Shown here: in pieces, positions 44,501 through 54,784 of the stretch | Position numbering within the stretch: the first letter of the stretch is position 1 | Layout of the letters: the number at the start of each line of letters is the position of its first letter | Assembly (NCBI GenBank): GCA_037447655.1 | Contig: JBBHKE010000450.1 | Location: forward strand, 19,928 to 83,927 | Direction of reading: 5' to 3' | Origin: Zygnema cylindricum | Lineage: Eukaryota; Streptophyta; Zygnematophyceae; Zygnematales; Zygnemataceae | DNA length: 64,000 nt | Notes under the pieces: model-generated | Database searches by the model: none | Told to the model about the DNA's origin: nothing | What the model saw: the letters and a program-made list of their open reading frames with translations, nothing else | Translations under genes and position numbers: made by a program

Positions 44501-46645
44501 GAGTCATTTCATGAAGGATTTGAGTTGGCTACTTGGTGGAATGAAAATGGATAGATCTCTGCCATTGATGTTACTTGACTGGGACAGATCACCGATGCAG
44601 ATCTTCCAAAGGAGGCCCTTTTACCAACATATTTCAATGTCGGACCTCTTCTTCGACATAATCGTGTAGTCCATTTTTACGGTTTCGTCAACAGGGTTGC
44701 GTCAGATCCAGTGCCTTTTCATTTACAGGTGGGTTTTTGGACGTTTTTTAAGGTTGGTTATCTTCGCTCGTCAGTTATAGTTTGTAATTTAAAAATAAAC
44801 CAAATAAACGCAATGCTAACAGATCCACTAAGTACCGTCAGTTTCAGTTTCAAGAATTCAGAACTAGAGCCAGTGAATCCTTAAAGATTCACTAAGAACC
44901 GTCATTTCAGTTTCACTAATTTAAAACTAGTGCCAGTGCAAACGTAATTTTTAAAGACTGGCGGAAAAACCCCAGTTTCACTCTCAGTAAATTATTCTAA
45001 AACCAAATAAAGCACAATTTTTTAAGATTGATTAAGAACAGTCGGTTTCGGTTTCAGTAGTTCAATTTTAGAGCTAGTGGAAATACAATTTTTTAAAGAT
45101 TGGTTAAGAAAGGATTTTGCAGCTAGGCTTTCACAGTGGTCCTTCAATTCATACACACTGTACAAGATGAGTCATTAAGAGTCTTGTTTTAACTCAATTT
45201 CATTCTATTTATTTTACTATTCTTATTTTTTTTGACTCAATTTTGTATGCCTCCTTTGGTGTTCTGGCAGAGATTGCGTTGCCTTTGCAATTTTCACGCA
45301 CTTCGGTTTAAGGAATCTCTTGTGAATACTGCACAGTTGATGGTTGATAGGTTAAGGGAAAATTCTTCACGTTGGGGGGATTCAGGGCTTAATTTTGTAC
45401 CTTCAGAGCCACAAGTTTCAGTAAATATGTCCCTGGAGGGCGAAATTGCATCAACTTTGGATACTGGAAGTAGTAGCAAAGATGGACAGGTCAATTTTCT
45501 TTCGAGTAGAGAAGATTCTGCTGTAGGAAATGATACAAAGACACAGTTTTTTGAAGAAGAAGAACAAGGGAGGAGTTCGTTATTTTCTGAAAGAAAGGGA
45601 TGGGCATTGGGAAGATTGAAGGCAATACAAGGGAGGACCCGTATTCAAAGTGGCGGTGGGAATTTCTTGGGCAATGAATCACAGTTGCTGGTATGGGAGA
45701 GAGACGGGAATCGAACGGAGATTCAAACTATTACTCCTCGGGAGGGTCAATTGAAGGAGAGTGGAGATTATGTGAGGGGGACGAGAGAACCGAGGAAAAC
45801 GGACTCGAGTGGGGATTTAGGGACTGCAAAGTTTATGGCTCTCCATATGCGTTTTGAAATTGATGTGGTTGCATATTCACTATGTTCTTTTGGAGGAGGG
45901 CAAAAAGAATGGGAAGAGCTTCGGGCTTATCGCAAGGCTCATTTCCCGACACTGTTCAAACATGAGCAGGCTGGCAAGTGAGTCTCTAAGTCTCTTGTTA
46001 AAAAAGTATTCTTTCTCTTTGTTTTTTTTGTTCTTATGGCACAGGTGTGTGGATGCAAACTTGTTCTATGCTTTTTTCCTAATTTTGTACGTTAAACAAG
46101 TTTTGGTTGAGACAAATGGGTTGTGAATTAAACTACCATAACAACGCACCAATTGTACATAAAATAGTTAGTGCCAACCTGAGATTCGATGTAATATTCC
46201 ATACTGGGTACCTGCGAAAATCTGGAGGGGGTCCTACTTATTTTTAGGGTGTCGTAATAACAGTACAATAAATGCTCCTTGGCTACGTGTTAGATGTGCG
46301 TTTTGTTTCATTATTTTTCTGTCAACGGAGTCAATAATTACAAACTTGAAGTGATATTGTACCTACAAAATACAGTGTGAGAGCAATCGTTGTTCTATAT
46401 AGTAGTACAATACAGTACAGTACTAAAACTGTTTAATTACTCAGTTTCACATTTTTTTTGTCATTTTGTTCAATAGCGAGAAAATTACTCAAGCTTCGGA
46501 ACCATTTGCCAGCTAAAATAATATGTTGTTGAATGGGGTGATCTGGTTTAAATGGGGCGTTGTTACGGTAATCGATACCATTGAGTGAAAACACACTCAC
46601 CTTCTATTGTATCGTGTTTATATTTATACATACATTATGTATATT

Positions 46646-46685
<40 letters not shown>

Positions 46686-48418
46686 TGTTTTATTTTTTTC
46701 TGTTTCTGCTTCCTGAAATGAGTTTCTTTCTTGTGAATTATCTGAGGACAGGATGCAGTCTCCTGAGTGGTTTCGAAGGGAGGGAATGTGTCCACTCACT
46801 CCTGAGGAAGTAGCTCTCATAATTGCTGCATTGGGATTTAATCGCTGGACTCGAATTTTTATGGCGGGAGGATCCATTTATGGGGGTCCTGGGAGAGTAG
46901 CTATGCTCCAGAGTTTGTATCCGAATCTTGTGACAAAGGAAACTCTTCTTTCTCCAAAAGAATTGGAACCCTTCATTCACTCCCATTCTCAGGTAAGATA
47001 ACTGGAAGGGAATTTTCCTAGCTTACCGTTAGTTGTGTATTGGCCTGGATTCTTGTGGACAATCTTGCCTAAATTAACGAAACTAGCTTTGTTCTTTCTA
47101 TGGTTGCATATCGTAGGAACACCTATCTGTAAATTTGTTGTCCTCCTCGTTTAGTCTATATTCGTGTCGTTTACTCTTATGTTTCTTTGTTTTTATAGTG
47201 CTATTCATGTAGTTTAAGCAGGTTAAGGCAATCTTTTGGCAATTAAATTTTGGAACAACAAGAACAGGATAATTAAAATTGTATATCGATGGTAAAACTA
47301 ATACAGCACTGCAAATAACCATACCTGCCTCTTTTTTATTGTTGATTGCGGATTTCCAACGTGTAGTGGTTGGAAGATTTAAAACCATTCATTCCAAAAG
47401 TGTCAACTATGAAGGAATTCTCGGGTGTTTCCAAAAAATCCAATATTGCGTTTGGGTGCAATACTTTTTTTTTATTTTGTGGGAACTGATCTTTTTCCGT
47501 GAAACGGGACGATGGAACCAGCTTGCGGCCCTCGACTATTTAGTTTGTTCTGCAGCGAATGTTTTCACGGTTTCCGATTCAGGAAGTCAAATGGCTGGAC
47601 TCGTGACAGGACATCGTATTTATTGGGGAGAGGGACACGCTCCCACAATTAGACCTAACAAGCACCGCTTATCAGATATTTTTGGGGAAAATGCCACTAT
47701 AGAGTGGCATATTTTTGAGGAAAAGATTCGGGAAGCAGTAGAGTCCACTCTTAAGGTTGTTGAACGTCCACTCTCTCGCTCCGTTTACCGACACCCAAGG
47801 TGTGAGGAATGCATGTGTAGTATAGGGAAAGTTCAAGAGAAAATGCCCATTGAGGACAACTACAGCGAGGAATATCAGCAAAAACAGGAGGGAAACGTAA
47901 TACCGCCTAAAAAAAAGACACCGAAAGTGAGCGACATGGAATTACAGAAGCAGAAAGAAGGGCGGGAAAGAGCAAAGAGAGGTGAATTGGTACAAGGGAA
48001 CAAATCTGAGGAGGTTGAGAAGCGAAGAAAGCAGGGAAGTGATGAAAATAATAGTAGTTTCCATATTCATTCGGAGGAGAAAAGCTCTCAAGAAACAACT
48101 TTTGTGGAGAATATACAAAAGCTCGCGGCGATCCAGGATCGTGGTGTGGATGGTTCAAAACCAGAAAAAGAGTGGCTAAACGAAAATAGTAATAAGAACG
48201 GTAATAAGACGGAAACAAGAAAGGAGGATTTGGAGACGGAGGAGATGAGTATGAAGAGAGAGGATGCACTTGGGAGTGAGTGGCTTGAGGAGAGCGACGA
48301 TAAAGTCCTTTCAAATGGAGGAAAAGGAGATTTAGAAGTTAGAATAAAAGATAATCGAAAGTCAAAACAGCGTATGGGAAGCAACGAAGTGAAGAATCGA
48401 ATGTTTCGAGGAGGATGA
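38525..48418 (+). CDS. Plant-type O-fucosyltransferase family protein, type II membrane, ten coding exons
   Basis: Exons: 38525-40222, 41207-41302, 41677-41776, 42017-42093, 42693-42781, 43803-43923, 44588-44728, 45271-45977, 46752-46992, 47522-48418. All introns are GT-AG and the phases join to 1388 codons with one stop. Residues 1-505 are Ser/Pro/Asn-rich and probably cytosolic, with an Asn-Ser run. A basic patch then precedes a membrane segment at about 510-531 (MFAIFTLFLVAIFLADL). The lumenal part shows family landmarks: SASGGINQQRAAVCNAVAVA (from about 646), RFEDIFEVNHF, LQRLRCLCNFHALRF, ALHMRFEID (His966, Glu970), CPLTPEEVALIIAALGF, RIFMAGGSIYGG, QLAALDYLVCSAANVF and HAPTIRPNK. Members use GDP-fucose or related donors in the Golgi; this acceptor is unknown. 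About 150 low-complexity residues interrupt exon 8, and a 200-residue Lys/Glu-rich tail follows. The protein is roughly twice the usual length. An alternative start is Met23 (38591), which has a better ATGG context. Confidence 0.9.
38769..38806 (+). repeat. AATAGT hexanucleotide repeat in exon 1
   Basis: About six AATAGT units encode alternating Asn-Ser in the cytosolic region of the O-fucosyltransferase. The length is likely to vary between individuals. Confidence 0.8.
40228..40405. repeat. Tandem repeat of about 25 bp in intron 1
   Basis: About seven units of AATTAATCACATGATTCAAAAGCAT-like sequence begin just after the splice donor at 40223. Units become more diverged to the right. Confidence 0.75.
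40640..40745. repeat. TACACCG-type right-end fragment in intron 1
   Basis: AACGCTAATAGTGATTCACG lies near 40720-40740 and resembles the right terminus of the small hairpin elements. The left terminus is absent. Confidence 0.35.
42540..42692 (+). repeat. TTTGCAATTCAG repeats at the 3' end of intron 4
   Basis: GGTTTGCAATTCAG occurs at about 42567, 42600 and 42640 (plus a variant, TTTGAAATTCAG, at about 42538). This is upstream of the true junction CAG|GTTTGCAATGCAG at 42692/42693, so the exon 5 start is mimicked several times within the intron. Confidence 0.7.
44814..45115. repeat. Degenerate tandem repeat in intron 7
   Basis: About three units of roughly 100 bp share TTTAAAGATT, then AAGAACCGTCAGTTTC, then CAGTTTCA and AACTAGTGCCAGTG. 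Confidence 0.6.
46651..46682. repeat. (GT)16 microsatellite in intron 8
   Basis: Sixteen uninterrupted GT units lie 69 bp upstream of the exon 9 acceptor, followed by a T-rich tract. Confidence 0.95.
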
Positions 48419-49130
48419 GTTGAGTTCTATTTCATTTTTTTAAAAGGGAGGTGGTTAAGAGGTTTCGGATTAGGAGCGATGAGTTTGTATATATGCCGAA
48501 GGAGAGGCCATTCAGTAGAGAAATCTGCACATTTTTTTTTTCAAAGCCATGCGAAGAAAAGTCGTGGATCTTGCAGTCTATGAGATTATTTTTGTCACGT
48601 TTTTTGCCCAGGCAAGAGGACTGGGGATCCACGATTTTTCTTTGTATTTTTTTCGTTCGAAGATTTTTTTCCGACTTTTTTGGTTAGGTTACTTTTTTGT
48701 TCGAAGCTTCGGGAGTTGGATGCTACATTTTTTTTTTTTAATTAATATGATTTTTGTTGTTCAGTTTTTTTTTTTTTTCTGTTTGTTTCAGCAAGTCAAA
48801 TATCTACTGCTCAAAAGAGTCTGGTAGAACATATATTGTGTATTGTATTTTTTATATTGTATATTGTATTTTGTATATATATTGTATATTGTTTTCCTAA
48901 TTCTTGTAGAAAATATAATCATATGGGTAGGGGATGCCTATGATCCATTTTAAATCATGTCCATACTAAATCATGCGTGCAATAAAAGGTCTTTGAGAGT
49001 GCATGTTGGTGGCAATTTAGGGTTTATAATTACTGCGGCAATGGTAGTAGGCGCAGAAAAGCAGTGCTTTGAAATAATGTGGTCCTTATCAATTGTTATT
49101 TTTAACGTTCATTGTGGTGGATTTTATCTG
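48419..49130 (+). terminator. 3' flank of the O-fucosyltransferase gene with a possible polyadenylation signal
   Basis: The region downstream of the stop codon is T-rich. The only clear AATAAA on the sense strand is at 48981-48986, about 560 nt after the stop. Use of that signal is inferred. No other gene is seen. Confidence 0.3.
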
Positions 49131-49133
49131 TAT

Positions 49134-49365
49134 CGCCTCTCAGTCTCAGCCCGGCCCAGTTCAGTATGGTACGGTTCGGCTCGGGCCGGTACAGTTTGGT
49201 TTGGGCCGGTACGGTTTAGTACAGGCTGATACAGTTCAGTTTGGGTCAGTAAGGTTCGGTTGGGGTCGGTACAGTTTGGGGTTTGGGCCGGTACGGCAGG
49301 TTCGGGCTGGCTTTGGTTTGGGCCATCAAGGTTCGGTTGAGCTCTGTTTCGGTTAAATCTGAAAA
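49134..49365. repeat. GGTTCGGT-like short tandem repeats
   Basis: Many degenerate 15-20 bp units combine TACGGTTCGG, TTGGGCCGGTAC and CAGTTTGG. Their composition is quite unlike the AT-rich flanks. The pattern is typical of satellite-like or subterminal transposon repeats, and no terminal repeats were found. Confidence 0.6.
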
Positions 49366-49637
49366 TTGGGTTAAAAAATCTGGTTTGGAACTCTAATCGA
49401 GCCACACCGCCGGATTTTGCTGACTCGACCTGTTGAAACCGTTAAATCACTTGTACTCATTAAATACCCAAGTACACCAAAAATGTGCTTCGTGAAATTT
49501 ACCGGACTATATTTTACGTGCATCATTTGTACATTACTGTGGAATGTTGCTGCACTTTTGATCACATGGACCTAAAGTACTTCTGTATTTTTAGGTGTCA
49601 TACGACGGTATACCATCTCAGAGTACAAACAGTACAG
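49366..49637. other. Spacer, nothing recognised
   Basis: No repeat end or gene could be assigned. Confidence 0.35.
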
Positions 49638-49856
49638 TACACAGTGTATCACTATTAGTGTTAATATTTTTTTTGCCACGTAATACATATTTTCTGCGTA
49701 CACACTTGTCAGATTTTCAAATGGAGACCGTCAATCAAAAGCTGGGAATCTTACCTTTCAATCGCAACCGTCAGATCTACAATCGGACATGTGTGTACGG
49801 AGAAAATGTGTTACTTGGCAAAAAAAACATCAACACCAAAAGCGATTCACGGTGTA
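49638..49856. mobile_element. TACACCG-family short hairpin element (219 bp)
   Basis: The ends are TACACAGTGTATCACTATTA and GCGATTCACGGTGTA. The right half repeats the left in inverse complement (TTTCTGCGTACACACTTGTC versus GACATGTGTGTACGGAGAAA). Confidence 0.78.
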
Positions 49857-50150
49857 GTGATGAGTATCGAAGGCTCCTTGCGATATTTGATATGTACTTA
49901 ATTATTGGTATCCGGTACTCGATATATTGACAGGGTTTGTTGAGAACATCGAAATCGCGATATCAGCCGATATGTTGGCCATATCACGATAAATTTCTAT
50001 CGCGATGTATCAAAGTGACGCTAGGTCAGAAAAATCTCCATAGCCCTCCCCACCGGTGGCGCGCCCTTAGTGGGGAGAGGGGGGAGGGGGGAGGATCTTC
50101 CGTACGATTTTCGTACGATTTACCGTGTAATTTACCATTCTATTAACCAT
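49857..50150. repeat. Degenerate TATCG-rich repeat related to 57637-58078
   Basis: It contains ATCGCGATATCAGCCGATAT, a CCCTCCCCACC / GGGGAGAGGGGGGAGG pair and repeated CGTACGATTTTCGTACG. These match the style and order of the family C3 element, but the termini are lost. Confidence 0.45.
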
Positions 50151-50480
50151 GCCAAATCTGTACGGACCCCAACTTCCTACGAAATCCTATCCTATAGATG
50201 TGTTTTCTATAGCTTTTGAAAGTTTGTAAAAACATATATTGTTTATTTAAGTTGAAAGTCAGAAATTCAAACTCCGTAATGATTTTGCTTATAGTTTTGT
50301 TTTTTCGGCCCATTATATGTTTTTGTTTTGTTTGTTCGTTTATTTATTTAGTGGGCATATTTAAATCGCATAACTTGTTTTTTTTATTTGTTAAAAGAAG
50401 ACGCGTATCCTTTAATGTTGTCGAAGTTAATGTTTTTTGTTACCTATTTCACAAAATGTTCATTTTCATTATTATTCACA

Positions 50481-50546
<66 letters not shown>

Positions 50547-50972
50547 CGTTTTCATGATTAAGTTGGATAGTGGTACACACACACTAATTCTATCTGCATT
50601 TGATTTTATTTTCGTTGTTTTTGTCAACAATTACGTTTTTTTTTTCTACATTAAATTTTTTTAGTTAATGCTTTTTGTTTATATAACAAACTATAACTTA
50701 ACACAAACCAAATGTAGTTTCTCTATTATGGTCGATAAAAATTGTAGTCATTGTATTTGTCAAACTTAAAAGGCTTGAAACATTATAAGTCAGAAAAACG
50801 ATAACATTAATCGTGTGGGTAAAATTTGTTCCAATTTTTGTTTTGTGAAACTATAAAAAACAAAGTTTTTAATAAGTGCCTTTTGTCAATATTTAATCGG
50901 ATAGCCAATATATCCCCCCCCCCCCACATGTGTTATATTATGTATCAATGTTCTATTATTTTATGATTGCAA
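50151..50972. other. AT-rich spacer with microsatellites
   Basis: It contains an (AT)n run of nearly 60 bp (about 50484-50542) and a 13-base C run (about 50917-50929). No gene is supported. Confidence 0.6.
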
Positions 50973-52783
50973 GCGGCGTTCCATCAGTCGAAAAGTGGGG
51001 TAGTTTACAGAAATCCGCGCATATCCGTACCAAACCGTACCGCTTATTTTTTTTTTATACGCGAAACAATAATACAGAGATTCTTGCCAATACTCTCTTA
51101 AGGTCTAGGAGGTAACACTGACCGTCGGATATTCATTCGCGAGGCATCTACTTTAATTTTTCTCTGACAACCCACCTAATTGTAAGAGGACCCACCTAAT
51201 TGTAGGAGGTGGGTTGTCAGCTACAAAATAAAATGAATGGCGATACGTAAGACGATCAAGCTACGTGTCACGATGGACAACCAACGAAAATTCACAAAAT
51301 TTGCACATGATATGTACCTTTCAAAATGCAACTTAAAATAAAAAAAGTAGTCTCGACACCCTCCTACGTCGCGCATTTTGTAGGAACGTTCTTTCGTCAG
51401 ACTGTTTGTGGCAATGGACTAGTTATGTTTGAAAACAAGAACCCTAAAAAATGAGATGGCGTAGAAAAATGGCGTCAGCAAAAAGTACAATATTTATGTC
51501 GTATGATGACTTTGTACGCAATTACATGGTACACAAGTGAAGACTTGAAGTTAAATTTGTCGGTGTTAAATTTTTTATGGATATTCAATATCGGATCGTA
51601 GATTACGTGGTGCCACTTGCAACTCTGAGACCTCCATTGGTCCTCAGAGTAGGCAGCTCACTAAAAGCCCCTAGGATAGCCCTTACCCCTTTGAGTTTGA
51701 CCAAGACTGACTATCACCATGGACTGACCTGATTCCTCCCCTGAAAGATAAGACCCACTTGAGTCTGTTGCAAAAAGAATCACTTAATTTGCTCCACCGA
51801 GCAGTTAGTTATGGATGGTCAAAGTTGACCTTTTGTATAGATGCGCTCTCAAAGAGAGGCAGCTACCTAAGATTTCTCTTAGTCATAATCCCCTCTCTGA
51901 AACCCCTTCTACTGTTGTACCTAGCCAATCCTACGATTCTAAAGTACAAGAAGGTAGAAGTGTCGCTGTACTTGTTGTATGGCCATGGTACGGCATAGCC
52001 ATCCCTTTAACTTCTGTCAGTTCCTGAGCCTTATTACTGAGCCATAGTTGCTCCCTCCCCGTGTCAGTTCTTGAGCCATAGTTGCTCCCTCCCCGATCTG
52101 TGCTATCCATTGGTAGGATGCCACGTGTCATCCGGTGACGTCGCCTCTATAAACCGCCAAACAATAACTCCGGTGCTTCGGCTCTATTGTGAGCCGTCCG
52201 ATCGACAACAACATTTAATTCCTTGCGTAAAATTCAATGTTTCGTTTCATTTCGTGCGTCCTGGTTTCTTTTAGTGAGTCCGCAGTAGTTGGATGTAGTT
52301 TCTGAGCCGTAACTCGTGAAATGAATGTCGTTACGTGTACATGTTTAAATACTTATTATACCCCATATATCTCAACATTCGTCCTAGACTATAGGATAAA
52401 GCTAACGGCTACCAGCTTCTCTGACAAACGGTAGGTACTACGTTCAAATCCTAGTTCCGGCAACCCTTAGGGTACATCTGGTCTAAGTTGCTCTTGTCTC
52501 CTGGAGAAGCTTAGACAGCCACGTCTCTAACTCCCTCTCCAATCTTCAGTGACTGCGACAAGTGTGGGGACTTAAGAGTGGAGTATGAAGCAGTCTGACT
52601 TTGCTTCTTTCCTGTTTTTATTTTACATTATTCAGACTTAGAAAATACCGAACAGAAACCATTAATTGCTACACCACTCAATTTAGAACATGTGGTTTAC
52701 TGTCTTTACGTGATGGAACATCTAACATAGCCCGTTGAGTTGGCCGTACGATTATATAATTTATTGATGGAACGCCACCCTTA
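50973..52783 (-). mobile_element. Family D element, copy 4, split by a solo LTR
   Basis: The left part (GGCGTTCCATCAGTCGAAAA, then TACGCGAAACAATAATACAG and ACAACCCACCT) and right part (TTGATGGAACGCCACCCTTA) are family D in reverse. The break is exactly at the CCACT duplication of the solo LTR. Net length is about 750 bp. A 20-bp piece, ACCCACCTAATTGTA, is duplicated at 51172-51207. Confidence 0.75.
51618..52673 (-). repeat. Solo LTR of the A family nested in family D
   Basis: A perfect 5-bp TSD, CCACT (51613-51617 and 52674-52678), flanks it. The + strand runs from TGCAACTCTGAGACCTCC to ATTAATTGCTACA. In LTR sense it ends ATGGAGGTCTCAGAGTTGCA, the open gag start. The + strand tRNA-like segment (52384-52465) has B-box-like CGTTCAAATCC at 52441-52451. 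CCGTGTCAGTTCTTGAGCCATAGTTGCTCC is partly duplicated around 52012-52096. Confidence 0.92.
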
Positions 52784-52929
52784 TACATTAATATTGCACA
52801 ATTGTAACAATATATTTACTCGAGCAGCATTAAAAACGTATTGACGATGGGGACCTAATAATAGATTAATGAAAACAATCTTTTGGCCTTTAAGGACCAA
52901 ACCGATCAGCAGCAAATTGAGTGATTAAC

Positions 52930-53149
52930 TACACCGTGTATCGTTATTAGAGTTAATGTTTTTTTTCCACTTAAAACATCTTTTCTCTTTACAAATTTGT
53001 CAGATAGTTGATCTGACGGTTATAATTGGAAGGTAAGGTTTTCAGCTTCCATTTGGCGGTCTCAAATTGAATATCGGACAATTGTGTACGGATAAAATAT
53101 GTTTTAAGTGGCGGAATAAATATTAACGATAATAGTGACACACGGTGTA
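52930..53149. mobile_element. TACACCG-family short hairpin element (220 bp)
   Basis: The ends are TACACCGTGTATCG and AATAGTGACACACGGTGTA. The inner CACTTAAAACATCTTTTC and TATGTTTTAAGTG blocks pair. It lies just outside the left end of the large hAT element. Confidence 0.75.
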
Positions 53150-53466
53150 CTCTATTACTAATAGCAGCGTACCAACGAGATTGAGGATATAGACGTAATG
53201 AAAAAGTAGCGCCAATGGGAGCACGTCAGAGGTTGCAAAAGTCAAAATTTTAGATAACCAAAACCAACTGTTTGTTTTTTTTCAAAATTTGAACACCCGA
53301 TACCCGACCGGGTTATTTCACGCTCCAAAATTGTTAACCGTTGCGTGAAACGCGTTTCGGAAAAAAAAGTTAACCGAAACTCGATTTCTCGCTACTACCC
53401 GTACTCTCCCGTAACCGAAAAAGCACAAAATTACAAAGCTCATTGTTATTAGCGTTAAGCATTTAT

Positions 53467-53975
53467 TACACCGCGAATCGTAATTATTGTAAATAAATAA
53501 TTAGAGTAAAAAAATAATTAATATTACCAACTCTAATTTTGGGTTTTTTTCGTTTTCTCAATAAAAAGTTTTACTGTAGTTTATCTATAACTCTAATTTG
53601 GGTTTCTTTCCGTAATAATTATCCGCGTTGAATATCTTTTAGGTTCACTTACAAAATCTGACAAAACGTACAATTTCACATTATTATGATGTCTGCACTA
53701 CGCGGTTTGTGAAAAGTCAGTTACATGATAAAGGCGTGTATTAAATCATTTTTTGTAATTTTTTCGTTAATAAAGTAAAATTTTGCACGGTCAGACACCG
53801 ACCGTACGCCACGGTGTTTAAACCACACTATATTATAGTTGTTAACGCTTATTCAAAAAGTACCTTAAATAATGTAAAGAAAATTTTACAGTTATTTACT
53901 CTTTTTAAGGTTTTTGGGTCAAAACTCGGGTTGACGAAATTAGCGTTAGTAACGCTAACTACGATTCGCGGTGTA
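53467..53975. mobile_element. TACACCG-family element, long form (509 bp)
   Basis: The ends are TACACCGCGAATCGTAATTA and GCTAACTACGATTCGCGGTGTA. The interior carries ACTACGCGGTTTGTG and the inverted block CCGTACGCCACGGTGTTTAAACCACAC. It is related to 30551-31049 and non-coding. Confidence 0.75.
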
Positions 53976-54784
53976 GTGTTAATGGAATATTATGATTAAT
54001 CATACTATTTAATGCAAGGAGACGTGGCAAGTTGTAGTCCACGTCTTTAAATAATGTTGTTAAGCATATTTTGTGATTTTATGCTATAAGTAGTAGCGAC
54101 TTATTAACACTAATAACAATGAGCGGTGTAGTGGTAAACCTCCCTTTGCAAAAACACAGTTCGTGTACCTCTTCTTTTTACTATTTTGTGTTTTTGCAAC
54201 CTCTCTTTACGAATATTTTTTTCCTCAACAGTCACCTCTTTAATTTTTTTTTCCTAATTTTGTGTGTAACTCTTAGATTAATGTTTAAACTTTTATATTG
54301 ATGTTTATTCAAGCGCAAATCTAAATTTTTCGCTACATTTTTTGGACGGTTTTTCTTTCGACTACGATACTATGTTATGAATTATACTCAAAAGGTAAAG
54401 TTTTAATGATGTATGCTTAAAAAAAATATCTTAGTTTTTCACACAGAAAATCAATTAGCAAAAAACACATTGTGATAAGCTAAGAAAACAAAAAATATTT
54501 TGTAGTATCAAACATAGAAATAAACAAATCACAACCTCGTCCTATTTTCAATTCTATTATACAAATTCTCAACCACAAACTTAAAAAATACACAAAATCT
54601 ATAAATCTAAATTTGGTATAAATATGACGCTTTGGTAATTTGATAAAAAAAGCATTTCGCTCTAATAAAAATAAATTTTAACACTAAAAAAATTGTGAAA
54701 TTCACCAAAAAATTCAAGGAAAAAAAAACGATATAACTAATACTAAAAAAATAACAATAATTGTAAAACAAAACAAAAAACTAT

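Noticed and set aside
46604-46877. Frames with Thr-His or Cys-Val repeats near 46650
   Set aside because: They are translations of the (GT)16 microsatellite inside intron 8.
50216-50664. Open frames across the AT microsatellite giving alternating Ile-Tyr runs
   Set aside because: The codons come from the (AT)n repeat and adjacent T-rich DNA. There is no support for translation.
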